Shown: positions 35,168-47,205 of the stretch, in pieces | How positions within the stretch are numbered: position 1 is the stretch's first letter | How the letters are laid out: the number at the start of each line of letters is the position of its first letter | DNA from: Dichotomocladium elegans | Taxonomy: Eukaryota; Mucoromycota; Mucoromycetes; Mucorales; Lichtheimiaceae | DNA length: 64,000 nucleotides | Assembly (NCBI GenBank): GCA_025716815.1 | Contig: JAIXMN010000010.1 | Span: 62,001 to 126,000 of the forward strand | Reading direction: 5' to 3' | Position numbers and translations under genes: made by a program | Notes under the pieces: model-generated | Seen by the model: the letters and a program-made list of their open reading frames with translations, nothing else | Databases searched by the model: none | What the model was told of the DNA's origin: nothing

Positions 35168-36989
35168 CGAGTCTCGAGGATATCGATGAGCCTATCTTCC
35201 ATCCTATTTACCTGAACACGATCTGTTGAACAGGTTGGTCGGTTGTGAAGAGCAAAGTAAAACGTAATATTATCTTAGAAAGTGAGCTACGGATGGTCCG
35301 AATCAGTGGAAAATCGAATAGTTGACTAATTATGAAGGATTCATCTCTCATTCCTACAGGTTTCTAGCTAACTAGGTAACTGTCATAATGGGGGGGAAAC
35401 TATGATCCGACTTGTGATAATTCTACAGAGACCATCACGGTATGTATACGTATATGAATATGGTAAGAAAAGGACGAAAAAGGATGAATATCAGAAGATA
35501 TCGGATTCCAGAGCTTTTTGGATATGTTGAAAGGATTGTTGAGATATAGATGCTATAGCTATGTCTGGTAAATGATCACTTGCCTGACTGTATAGAACAA
35601 CTCATCAGCGAAGCAGATGATAAAGAGATTTGTTATGCTGTGAGTTATTTGAGGAGCATATGTTGTTTGTCATTGATAATAAGTGTATAATTACACACAT
35701 GTTTGTTGATATGAGACAAGTTTGATACAGTAGTGATTTTAATACGCACAACAAAACGGACTCGTAGTCAACAATGTCACTTCGTCTGTCACATTTTGAT
35801 AAATTGGATAACCCTCCATGCAATGCTTTGCTGCTAAACACACTTTATCCTGAGTTATCTCGCGCGTGTATCTTGAGCATCCTATTTGCAATACGAGAAA
35901 AACAAAGATTCTGTTTAAACTTGCCAGCAACAAGACTGTGGCTTGAAAAGCAAGAAGCATCATGATATAGCAGCGATGAGAGTCGTAGATGTAAGTGTTC
36001 TGAGGGAGGATATGATCAGATACGTTACGGTACTTTTTCATCATTGCCAATCACATGGATGACTGACTTCTCATAAATAATAGAGGTTGCGAGCCTCTCT
36101 TCCATGGGTTATCCGGTATGAATCTTCATATCAATGTGCTTATTCGAATCTAACATCTTCTGTCCTTTCTAGATTGACCAATCGTACCCGCACCTGATGA
36201 GCCATGGAAAAGAGATCAATAAGGGAATCTCATCATCCGGCGGGCCGCCTCTGCCTGCCCCTGCCGTCGCTTCGGCGTTGCTTCCATCCCAAATGCTCTC
36301 AGGTTTCTTGCTGTCGTCTTCGTTGTCTCCACGTTCACCCGGTGTAACTTGCTGCTGCCCCGCCTATCGCCTGTTTTGTGCCCGCCATTGTGCCCCTGCC
36401 GTTTGCTTCTGGCGTTCGCTCGTGCTTTGTCTCTGCCATCGAGGCGCCGCTGATTCTGGGGTTGCCTGTCCTTGCTCCTGCCGCTGCTCCTGGCGCATTA
36501 TCAATCTTTCCGCCATGGTTATCACCATGTGTACACTGGATACACCTGATGTGAGCTGGGTTGGTAAATCATGATGCAAAGAAGGTGTTTTATGTTGAAT
36601 AACAAAATCGTTTTACCTGTTGATACGATAATTTCATGCGATATTTATTTTGGAAAATAAAGTATGTCTTTGTCATCTTTCGCAGGTGCCAATGATTCTG
36701 CAATCATGCCTGGACCAGAGACAATGCCAAATTCTCTCAGTATATGCCTTTATGATACATTTATACATGGCTATAAAGTACTAAGTAAAATGGCTGGCTG
36801 CTGTTCGCATTGGGCCCTTGGTTCCGCACATTCATAAACAACTGTGGGCCGTTTGATGTATATTATATAAGGAGGAGAGAAACCCGTACATTTGAAAGAA
36901 ATAAAAGAAATGGAGCTAGAGTTACAGGATATGGAGAGGATAGGAGAGATAGATTTTTTTGGGTTTGTCGACGATGCCAAGGTGGTCGA
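35168..36989. other. Intergenic; one GC-rich patch, no gene supported
   Basis: A GC-rich patch at about 36230-36500 is open on both strands: plus frame 36197-36574, minus frame 36364-36579 with Gln/Arg/Ala-rich, disorder-like sequence. It may be an exon of an unresolved gene but lacks a domain. Elsewhere only short frames occur. Confidence 0.3.
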
Positions 36990-38575
36990 TCAATGGCTAT
37001 TCGACTGATTCCACGAGAGTTTGTCGTGATCTCCCAGTTTTCTTTTGTATTAAGATTGGACAATGATAAATTGCTCAGTAAACATGCCAAGAACAACATA
37101 TTGATGACCAACTCACCTAGGTCGGAAAAAGTGCCAACCGAGAAATATGAGACCGAGAAGAGCGCATACACATCCCATCACGATATAAGCCAGGCCAATG
37201 AAAGGATTTCTGTCACCTAAGAAAGATGTTCCCGACAGCACGATGGACTTGGTACCGCCATATGCTGCAATATCATAATCTGAGGAAAGACATATCAGGA
37301 CATGCTCTTATTTTTGTTCCATCGGTTTACTTACTCATATCCACTTGAATTTGATAAGTTCCTGGCTGAAGAGGGTCTCCTTCATACTTGGAATAGAGTT
37401 TACGGAAAGTCGGATACCAACTCGTCCGCATCCAGACTAAGAAGTGTTCATCCTGCGACGGATCAAAAAGATTTTCGTCCGTATAGCCGTCAGGATATCG
37501 TTTTCTCCAGTTTGGCGGCACTGCCAGCTCGCTGACCGGAGTACTTGTCTTCTTGTAACGTGTTACATCCGTATGCCAAGCAATACCCTTCTCGCTCATT
37601 ATGTATGTGATATCATCAGTTCCGCCTCCTGGTCTTATCAATGTCAAATTGGTGAATGTATCTATTTAGTAGTTCGTACATATCAGTATTACCCGTTTTC
37701 TCAATGATGCTTTTTATTTTGCGCAGACACATACCGTTAAACATCGAATTGGCGATCAAGCCGCAGGGGTAGTATATTTTGCCGTCCACAGTACCGATGG
37801 GGTTGCACGAAGCCTCGGCCTCGCTGGTCGTCAGCGTCTCGCCATTGAGCTGATTGTAGCTCAGGGATTTCACGTATTTACGGTGGTTCTGATAAAAGTT
37901 CGTCAATTGGTAATAGAGGTATATGGGTCCGTGTAGTTCCATCGGGATAGAGAACTGGATGGTGCATCGGTTCACGACTTCCCCTGGAGGGAGTGCTTGT
38001 CCTGTCAGGTAGGTCGTAGCTTGAGTTAACCCGTAACTAGGCACGTAAATGCCTTTTTTTCAGTGGTCTTGTTAGTAGAATAGAACGGAAAATAAAGGGG
38101 GGTTTGAAGAACCTCTTCCTTTCTTTCACCCCCACAGCGTTCTCTTCCTCTTTTTCTACCTGTAGTATTGGCGGAGGCGAACCTATAATCGTACTGGTTT
38201 TCGTCCAGTTGAACTAGGGTCGCAGTCTGCGAGATGCACTGAGTGTAATCAATCACAACCTCATTGACCTTCCTCGAACAAATGGAATTCTTCAGTCAGT
38301 TTCGGACTTCTCATCTTAGCTCGAGCATCCGAAAAGGATTACCGATTCGCTTTCTGAGAAAAAGAAGCCGCCAAGGGGTGCAAAGACGATGCCCATTGCA
38401 AATAAGGCTGGAAGGACGGTCTTTGGTGTAAGAAGCGGCTGCCATGCCTTCAGTCGCTGCTGTTTGAACGCAGTGTCTATGAAGAGTTAATTTTGGATTC
38501 GTTTGTCATTAGCTGCTTAGTTTTTAAAATGGTGGACGACATACTCGCCGGTTTTTTGCTCTTCAGCTCGGACAT
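36990..38575 (-). CDS. CDC50: CDC50/LEM3 family P4-ATPase (flippase) beta-subunit
   Basis: Seven exons on the minus strand: 38575-38545, 38476-38343, 38268-38160, 38052-37735, 37661-37335, 37279-37117, 37041-36990, in frame for 377 residues. Family marks are the N-terminal [20 protein letters not shown], first membrane segment [28 protein letters not shown], the lumenal domain with [20 protein letters not shown] and [12 protein letters not shown], the second membrane segment with [11 protein letters not shown], and the C-terminal [15 protein letters not shown]50 proteins chaperone and are needed by P4-ATPases that flip phospholipids in Golgi, endosome and plasma membrane. The short first exon (31 nt) encodes ten residues. 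It lies about 0.86 kb downstream of TIM23 on the same strand. The identification is firm; which ATPase it partners is unknown. Confidence 0.96.
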
Positions 38576-39434
38576 TGAAGAGGAAGAGGGGAAAGCAGGC
38601 TTCTGAAGTGGAAGCGAGGAAAACGGAGTCAGAAAGCCGAAGAATGGCTCAGGCTGTTTGGCTTAGACCGATCCAACGAGGTTGCTCAGGTCCTTTCCGG
38701 CGGTGTTCATACAAAGAAAAAAGTTACTCCCGTCCTATTCTATCAAAGCACACACGAGAAAGATGGGAAGGGGAAGAAATACCCAAGTCTCAGTTACAAA
38801 CGGCTCTCCCCTTTCGTCTTGTTCGTCTTGCATTGTTTTTTTTTTTTTTACTTGACTATCCACAGCAAAACAAAAAAAGATCTTTGGAGATAACCGAGAT
38901 GGTAATCGCTGGGGCAAAGCGGAATGCGTTCCTGAAAACCGGGAGACCTACACCCATGGAATATGATTCATCACCTTATACTACGAAGATAGCCGACCCC
39001 GGATGGGTCCGCCGCAATAAGTCCTCATGACGGAGAACGAATACTTCTCGTCATTCACGCTTACAATTAGGTACCTGATTGCGAAGAGTGGTTTTGTTTT
39101 TTCCTTTATTCCTCCCTCGGAACAACGCTTCAACGCTCTTTAATACACTTGCACCACACGACACCTAGCAGCATCACGCAATCTCCACTATATTCTGTAT
39201 TGCCAAAAGGAGTTAAACAGAGCACCTAGAAGTTCGCATATACCAAAATGTAAATACTTTTTATCTTGTCAGAATTCCCTCTTATATCCAATACGGATTT
39301 CAAGAAAGGGAGCAAGACAAGGCGAAGTGGAATAAAGCAGGAGAAGGGAGAAGAGAATATGATGCGTGCATATGAGAGTAAAACAACATAAGTGTGGATG
39401 AGCGAGCGTGTGAGAGTTTGTAAGAGGGAAACAT
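38576..39434. other. TIM23-CDC50 intergenic region
   Basis: Promoter of CDC50 and 3' flank of TIM23, both minus strand. A plus frame (38575-39030) is Arg/Lys-rich and antisense to UTR sequence; I do not call it. Confidence 0.4.
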
Positions 39435-40238
39435 CTAATTCTCTGTGAGAGCAGAGACACCAAGGGACCAGACACCGGCAACGGCAGCGCAAACAGCGGA
39501 GGAGATAGCCATCACACGAGGACCTAGCATCGACGTTCAATCAGCGTCCAAGGCTCCCTCCCTCTCTTCCATTCTCTTCCCCCTCTTCTTACCAGCCGTG
39601 CTCTTGAAGATAGCACCAGCAATAGCACCACCACCAATGCTACTGAATACATCGTGCTGGCCGCGCGAGTAATCGATGAGGGCTGTCGTGCCATTGTACA
39701 TCATGGCAACAACACCGACGGCATTGCCAAGACCAGGGCCGCGTCGGGTAATGCTGTTGAGCGTGGTGTTGAGGCGAACCTTCATGTTCTGAGGGCCTTG
39801 GGCACTTTTTCGCAAACCCTCAACCATACCATACGCACCACCCAGAGTGAGACCGAGAAGATATGTCGTGCCCGTGCCGTAGCACATGTCGTCTGACCAT
39901 CCACGCGAAGGAGCTAGAGAAGCACCACCGCTCATCATTGCACCGCTACCGCCGCTGCTTCCTCCGTACTGATCCTCCACCTGCAAAAAGTCAACGCCGC
40001 CTTGGACCGTCATGGGTTGGAGCTTGGCAGCATCATATGACAGTTGCTTCATGAAATCGGGCATCTTATCGTAGGAATTTTCTGAGGAAGCAGAGTTGAA
40101 ATCATCAAAAGTGGTCTGTCCGGTGGGTGAATACATGTCATCAGACACTTCGGATGAGGTGAAATCCGCAGCACCCACGTTGGACGAGGAATTGTCTTCT
40201 GCAGGCTTATTGCTCGAGCCGAACCCAAAGATACCCAT
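39435..40238 (-). CDS. TIM23: TIM23 mitochondrial inner-membrane translocase subunit
   Basis: Two exons on the minus strand: 40238-39593 and 39523-39435, with a 69-nt intron, giving 244 residues. The first Met precedes GIFGFGSS. The N-terminal half is Ser/Asp-rich and would face the intermembrane space. It contains FLQVEDQYG. The C-terminal half holds four membrane segments of the Tim17/22/23 fold with GTTYLLGLTLGGAYGMVEG, the signature RLNTTLNSITRRGPGLGN, GTTALIDYSRGQ and GGGAIAGAIFKS. The last segment is split by the intron. Tim23 is the channel subunit of the presequence translocase. An upstream in-frame Met (40298) exists but lacks family support. Confidence 0.95.
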
Positions 40239-42712
40239 GACGCCGGCCTTGTTGTATATGTGAAGTGAAAGGGATAAAAAAAGTTTACTGTTGCCCAAAT
40301 ATGAACCCTTGGAACCGTTTCCGGGTTTCAGAGTTTTTGTGACGGCTAATCAAAACGCGGAGGAAGAATTCGGATACTCAACATTTTCATTGTTCATGCT
40401 TGCTCTTTGTATAGCATCTTCAGGGATAGAAAGAGTCATGTTAGTAAGAACACCTTAATCCACTCATCATCGTCTGGCCAGTCAGAAGACACCAGTAACG
40501 TATGGTTTGACGGATCGGGAAACGCTCATGCCTTATGCGAGGGCATTCTCAAATTATGCCGCATTTTCGGCAGGAGGCTGCTGTGTGACCGACTAAAACG
40601 AACGAGCACTGCGGCTACCAAAGATAACAACGTATTGGCAATTCGATGGCTCCACAGATCCCTTCTGATTGCTTATTTTTCTTTGGCTGTTTTCGAAAGA
40701 GTTAGACCGGCCTATGATTACATGCCGGCCACGAGTCCGCATTCACGCGGCGTTATCATACGACAAGGAACACAAATGCGTTGCGCGATTCGTGCCCGGC
40801 TCTCCATGAAAAAAACCTCCCCCATGTAGAAGAATGATATTGTTGGCCTTAAACTGCTCAGAATAATTATCCGAACCGGTATCTGTTATCACGGTGAACG
40901 ATGAGATCAGCGCCATCTTCTCTCTGAGTAAGATTGGCAGATCGTGTCGCTAAAATAGATTTTTTGCGATATATCAGATGCGACGTAGGCATCTAGATAA
41001 ATTCCTTTGAATATGAATGACGTGAGCATAGATCTGATGAACATGTCAGGACACAAGTTTATGGGCCAAAAGGCATTTGGCCTATATGTGCCCTGTAGAC
41101 CCCGCATGCGTCTCGAACCAATACTGTACAGACCGGTGGTGTGTTCCTCCTGCTGTCCATTAAGGCAAATATATTTACAGTATCCGCAAGTAGATAGGAA
41201 AAGAACGATAATGAAGATGATTACTAAATGTCGATTAGTATGACCATTTCATATTTCCAATAGATAACGATGGATTGCTGTCAACAATTGTAAGGTCAAC
41301 TATGCTATATACTCGGAACGGAGATATACGCAGAAGTTGTGTATTCGACCTCTGCAAGTGCATTTAGACATTGATGATAGGATGGATGAATTTGTCGTCT
41401 GAATATGTAAAAGTTGAATGTATGCTAATGACACCGTGGATATCACCCTGTCCATCGGAATCAGCATCCACATCAAGCCTCCCTGGAAGTTTTGGACATG
41501 TCATTACATGTTGGAAAACGAAGCAAGCGATCTACTAGTCCTTCCATCGGGCTCAGCATCAAGTAGTGTGGTATTTGACCTTTAACCACATGAAATTGGC
41601 TGTGCGAGCCATAAGCCACACACAACAACAATAATCGAGCACTTGCGTGTTGTCGAAGTCTATTGAGATTTGTAACTGGACTCCTAGAAACCAATTCAGC
41701 TTCCCTGTAATTGATGAAAACAAAGCAGAAGTAACTCATTCAAGAAAGAAAGCAATGTAACGATTCATTGTAAACCCATGTGTGCAATGACCCATTGATG
41801 ATGAAAGACTTTTCAATGGTCTCTTTCAAGCGGAATGAAGGACGATAAGCAGAGCAAGCCTTCTTTACTCCAGATATGAAAGACGGTCTGAGGCTGAGTA
41901 TGCTGCACCTGTCCAAGTCTTTATGTCAGCGTCATACTTTATACACCGCCTACCCCCCTCCAAAGAAATCGCGCACGAACAAAGGCGCTGTGGACTGCGA
42001 GATATACAGACTACCACAGTGTATAGAGGAAACAAGGATAAACTATCGGCGTCAATTGAATGACATTGAAGAATTACGTACTATATCTCTTCCAGAAAAG
42101 AGCGATCTCTTCTAGGATACAATGATCTTTTTCTTCGCACATTACATTGTGGATCATGTTTTTGGCTGCAAAGATAACATGTCAAACCATTACTTTGATC
42201 GCTTTGTAGCGTAGGAAATGAAGGGATGAGAATTGATCGATGAAGCTCGACACGTTTTGGACCTCATGCCCACAGCATGCAAGAACGAATGGAAGCCTAA
42301 TATCACCATATCCGCACGCACACTTGATCTTCCAGTCTTTACCCACCTGAGAACATTGGGTTTCATGGATAATAACATCAATTTTCATTGGTTGACAGGC
42401 ACAGTTTTCATTGGCTAATCCCAAGGAACACTTTTATTCACTCTCACGGGCTTCTCACCCACTCTCTTTCTTTCTTCTTTCTTTCCTCCTTTTTCTACCT
42501 TTTATTTGTTGTTGTCTTTCCAGTTCTCTCCTTCCTTTCTTTCTCATTTCTGGTTCCAATCCAAAAGCTCGTTACGTTACACGTTGTTGTCTCTGTTATA
42601 TATTATTGTTTCGGCAAGTATCTCACCAACAATAAATAGAGATGATAATAACCGAATCTGCAACAATAGAAGAAATAGAATCTAATAGCAAAGGCAGACA
42701 CAAGAAAATATT
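40239..42712. other. Gene-poor intergenic region
   Basis: 2.5 kb between divergent TIM23 and the cold-shock-domain gene. The longest frame (40407-40829, +, 140 codons) shows no motif and is within chance. A long pyrimidine-rich tract at about 42455-42560 precedes the cold-shock gene and probably belongs to its promoter or 5' UTR. Confidence 0.4.
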
Positions 42713-44126
42713 ATGCCGTCATCTTCAAGCGTTGCCACCACCACCACCACCGCTGCATCACCACCATCCCAGCGAAGACTGGGCCAAGTTAAATTTTTTA
42801 ATTCAACCAAGGGATATGGGTTCATCATTCCTACAGAAAAGCCCATCGTTGAAGGTAAAACCGTGATATAAGAGAGAGGGAAAGAGAAAAAGGGTGCCTG
42901 TGTGTGCGAGGGATCTTGAGTCTAAACCCGCTTTCAAATAGTTTTTGTTCATCATACCGCTATTCTTGGGGACGGATTCAAGAGTCTTGCCGAGGTACGA
43001 TTCCCTTTTTTAGTTCTACCATTTTATTGATCTACATTGATAACTGCTCCTCATCCCCCTTCACTCACCTTTTTGTCACTTATTACAACGCACGCCTCCT
43101 TTCATTTGTAACTAGGGTGAAGAGGTAAAATATAAGATGGAATAATTGTCTCTTTATCCAACCGGTCCTCCTCCTTTTTCTATAGGTTGAATATGATTTG
43201 ATCCAGGGTCCAAAAGGTATGCAGGCTGCCAACGTGTCTGGCCCAGCTGGAGCTCCTGTGTTGGGCGATCCAAATGCCCGTCGACCCTATCCACGCTACC
43301 AAAGGTAAATTAAACTCCCTGCTCTTTCCCTACCCCTTTTCCTTCTCGCGGTCTTGCACGCGCGTGGGTAGCCCCAAAAAAAGAGGGAAAACGAGGATGG
43401 CGAAATAGCTTACGATTCTGGACAACGCTAATTGCGCAGCACAACTTCCTTTTTTTATGTTATTGTAGTGGATATAATAAATACATAAAGACCGAGAGCA
43501 TGAAGGGAACACAGCAACACTACGGTAAGTTGAGGAAAAGTCAGAAGCCAAGGAGAAAAGAGTGTTAACCATGTTCTTAAGGCTATGCGGTATACGGAAT
43601 AATGCCAGCTGGCTATCCCATTTATTCGCCAGGACCATACCCTCATCATGCTATGGGATATTACGGCTGCCCGCCGCCGCCACCACTACCGCCGGGAGTA
43701 GTAGCATCAGGAACAGCAACATCACCTTCTGCATCTCATCAACAACACGCAGCACAGACCATCTATGGTTATCATCATCATCATCATCAAGCCACATCAC
43801 CCCCAGGACCAGTGACGATAGCTAATGGGAGCGATACTTCCGCTCCTACATCATCGCCATCGCTTACGTCTGTCATCTTCACCTCCCCATCGCCAGCGCC
43901 TGGAGCACTAGCCATGTATTATCCATATGCACACCATCATCAGCCGTATTATGGACCCCTGCCTACAACAGGCATGATTTCCACCTCTTCATCCTCTACC
44001 TCATCAAATCAAACCAGCTCTACTATGACTACTGTTACTACTGCTACTGTCGCAGCAACTCAAGATCAACCTGACTTTACTCCGGCACCTGGCGTGTCTG
44101 CCTCACCAACTGTTTCCGCCTCTTGA
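42713..44126 (+). CDS. Cold-shock-domain (nucleic-acid-binding) protein
   Basis: Six exons: 42713-42854, 42942-42994, 43116-43124, 43186-43304, 43469-43524, 43582-44126, in frame for 307 residues. The third exon is a 9-nt micro-exon (Gly-Glu-Glu) flanked by CTAG and GTAAAA. Skipping it would keep frame but delete three residues at the end of a conserved beta-turn. Residues about 20-90 form a cold-shock domain: GQVKFFNSTKGYGFI (RNP1 K-G-Y-G-F-I), VFVHHTAI (RNP2-like) and VEYDLIQGPKGMQAANVSG. The remaining ~200 residues are Pro/His/Tyr/Ser/Thr-rich and disordered (poly-Pro, a His run). It is likely an RNA- or single-strand-binding protein for translation or mRNA stability. Confidence 0.93.
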
Positions 44127-45888
44127 TCTCCTCTCCTCCCGTCTCTAATTCTATAGTTTATATATATACATATATATATATTCATTCCACTTGCATGCTT
44201 TTCCTCGTTCCCACATGGGTGCCTCTCCTCTTTCGTCTCGTTAAGGAATTAAAAAGGAATCAGTCCTCGCCTCAAGGATCGGGAGAACGCACTTGTCTTT
44301 TAAATCATTCACCATAATATGTATGCATGTGGGGTTAGTCTCATCAAGCGCTTTGAGCAATATTGACTATTGTGGGCGGGAAAGTCAAACGAGGTGAGAG
44401 GGACGCTTGTCGCAAAACTGTTGTTTGCACCTCCTCCCTTTGTCTTTGTTTCCTCTTCTCCTAGCAAATGAAGTCTATGCCGTGGCCTCTCTTTAAGCCA
44501 CTCAGCTAACCCCCTCTTTATTAAAGAAAAAACATCTCTCTCTGTCTGTTTCTTTCTCACACACGTACCTCCATAGTGTACAGTGCATTAAGCAAAGCCA
44601 AAAACGAGAACCACTCTGCAACTTTGCTTAGAGTCGGTTCGGTTCGGATATACCAGAGTGCTCAATTCTCTTTTACAAAAACTCACACGTCTTTTTCCCT
44701 CCTTTAACCCCTCTTCTCACCATAAAATGCTCCTGTCTCGAAGAATGGGTCTTCTAGCTTATACTCGATGAATAAAATAAAAGGCTATCCATGCACCCAA
44801 AGCAAGCTTTGATTAATGCATTAACTTTTGTATTGCAATGGCGCGAGATACCGAGGAAAGCATCCCTCTTTTGCGTTTTTCTTTTATACCAAACACCCCA
44901 TCTCACAATGTGTCTTCAATGTCCGTACACTGTAAGCCCCCCACCGAAAGCGCTTTCTTTGGTTGCTCATCGAGGACGGCATGCGAGAGAACGGACGGCA
45001 TTGCCCAATTCGCTTTTTCTCTCTCTAGTGCTCTGTTTGAGCGATTCAACACGCATTCTTTTCGGCTTATACTGATCACGGCTGAAATCGACATAATGGA
45101 TGATGTAGTTTTATGCATTAGTGCGATGGGATTGGGCTTGGACCAAGGGGAACGAATGTTTATCAGAATTGCGAGTTTTGATTTAGAGAGAGAGAGAGAG
45201 AGACCAGACATGAGTTCTTCCATAGGTTGACTTCAGTAAACGATGTGTGTGCATTCACTTTCGCCTGCAGACGTCTCTCTCTCTCTATCGCGCGCGCGCA
45301 CGCGCACCCCACGTACAGGGAATTGCTCATCAACGCCATGGGGTCGAAGTGTATGTAACTCTCACTCATTCTACACTTCTCCAGGCGTGTTGCGTCTTGT
45401 ACACATTATGAAGATGATATTGATTTCCTTTTTCTCCCCTCCGCGAGAGAAGAAGGAAATACGTACTCATCCCCAAACTTCCTCGAAGCGACAGCGAAAA
45501 GCCGGGTGTAAGCACTGTACGCTTTTCGCTCTCGGATGAAAGATTGATATGTTCTTGGCATACACACACACACACACAATTGGACTATTTTTTTTTTTGG
45601 CTGCGGTAGTAAGAAGATATGTATGTGCCTAAGAGTCAGGGGCGCCTGTTGCCACATACAGAACAGTAAAACGTATAGTGAAAAGCAAAACTTGCTTTCT
45701 CGCTCAAGTCAATAAGCGCTTACACGAACGGTATCATCTGCATCGAACGACAAGGGGAGACGCTTGTCTTTGCGGGGGCAGATCGGGAGATAAAATCAAC
45801 CACGCGCGGGCTTTGAATGTCTTGGGGAATCATCTTTGCTGTCCACTGGGACAACCAGAAGTCCCTCCTCTTTAAAGGTCGATAAAAA
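44127..45888. other. Intergenic region between cold-shock gene and RPL37
   Basis: Contains dinucleotide runs (AT at about 44160-44180, GA at about 45187-45201, GC at about 45291-45306, CA at about 45563-45577) and a homopolymer T run near 45588. No coding sequence supported. The right end holds the RPL37 promoter and 5' UTR. Confidence 0.4.
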
Positions 45889-46652
45889 ATGGTATGTAGA
45901 AACGACCCATATCATGAAGGGGCTGGATGCGTTGGCAAAAAGGGAGGCGGAAAGTGCAGAGAGCTGATGGATGAATGCATGGATGGATGGATGGATGGAT
46001 GGATGGACGAGTCAAAAAAAAAGCGAGAAAGAGAGAGAGAGAGCGCGCGCGCGCTCTCGCGAGATGGAAGGGACGATTCGATCCCAAAAAAAAAACAAGC
46101 AGCAGCAGCAGCAGCAACCACGTACACACAAATGGTCGTAAACACACGCAACTCATTATTCGATAACCGTTATAGACCAAGGGTACCACCTCGTTCGGTA
46201 AACGCCAGACCAAGACCCACACGCTCTGCCGTCGCTGCGGCAACCGTGCTTACCACAAGCAGAAGAAGACTTGCGCTAGCTGTGGTTACCCCGCTGCCAA
46301 GATCCGCAAGTGTAAGTGAAGCTAATGGCTTTAGCCTTCGAGTGATATGCCCTTCCTTTTTTTACATCATTCAATGCTCATTGTTCCATTCTCCTTCTTG
46401 CTGGGCGTGTAGACAACTGGTCCGAGAAGGCTAAGCGCAGAAAGACCACCGGTACTGGCCGCATGAGACACTTGAAGCTGGTCCACCGCCGTTTCCTTAA
46501 CGGTTTCCGTGAGGGTAAGGGACAAGAGTGGGCATATGATATTTACCCATGCGCACAAAAGGAGAAAACGGGAGATGTACTCATATGGTTCAATACATCC
46601 AGGTACCCAAGCTGTCAAGCGCACTGCTAAGGCTGTTGAGGCTTCCGCCTAA
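45889..46652 (+). CDS. RPL37: 60S ribosomal protein eL37
   Basis: Four exons: 45889-45891 (only the ATG), 46176-46311, 46413-46514, 46603-46652, in frame for 96 residues. Intron 1 (284 nt) begins right after the start codon with GTATGT. The second residue onwards reads [18 protein letters not shown]. The zinc ribbon is C-x2-C...C-x2-C: CRRCG and CASCG. Then [25 protein letters not shown] follows. This is a normal-length eL37, a core protein near the exit tunnel. Placing an intron after ATG is common in ribosomal-protein genes. Intron 1 is unusually rich in simple repeats. Confidence 0.97.
45979..46060 (+). repeat. Compound microsatellite inside RPL37 intron 1
   Basis: (ATGG)n at 45979-46006, followed by an A-run, (GA)n at 46029-46042 and (GC)n at 46043-46054, then CTCTCGCGAGA, which can fold back on the GA/GC run. 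It lies wholly within the intron. Confidence 0.8.
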
Positions 46653-47205
46653 GCTTCTGTTGTAATTTCTCTCTTCTGTTCTTTTGCTGTCATCAAACAA
46701 TAAAGATGGAATGAAAGAACCTTTTACTTCGAGAAGTTTTCTTTTTGAGTACTTCATACCAATCCGTAACGGGATGCCAGGACAACGCTGGAATCCCCTA
46801 CTCTCCTTGTCCCCATAGATTCTCTCGGGCCTATTATGAACACACTCATAGAATGATTGAGTGCGCATTCTGCCCAATTGTGATCTTGTCGACCTCTCCC
46901 CTCCACACTGTTGCACCGGAATGAAAGATGACATAAATATGTTGGGAGAGGAATCGAGCCAATCTTGAGATTTAAGAACGCTAATCAGATGAACAGCACC
47001 GTATCGAAGTGCATCTGGGATAGATTGTGGATTATTACAGTTTATGAGTGGATTCCATACAGAAGATAGAGAAACGGCAACTAGTAACATAATTGCTTGA
47101 GCATATGGGGGATGGCAAGCAGTGGGGGCGGGTGTGTGGATGCTGATCAGTTCGTGATTAAGCGGTGTCCGGCATGATCCGTTTTATGCCTTTGCTTTTT
47201 AGTTC
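46653..47205. other. Convergent intergenic region RPL37 / HSF-type gene
   Basis: 3' flanks of two convergent genes. The minus frame 46590-47090 largely overlaps RPL37 exon 4 and UTR in antisense and has no motif. Confidence 0.4.
46699..46704 (+). promoter_or_regulatory. Poly(A) signal of RPL37
   Basis: AATAAA 47 bases after the stop codon, the expected place for cleavage/polyadenylation of this highly expressed gene. Confidence 0.6.

Noticed and set aside
36197..36579. GC-rich open frames on both strands
   Set aside because: Composition is biased, no domain is present, the minus frame has a stop before the rest of the patch, and no exons connect.
40407..40829. 140-codon plus frame
   Set aside because: Within chance length for this composition, no motif, no splice partners and no conserved look.
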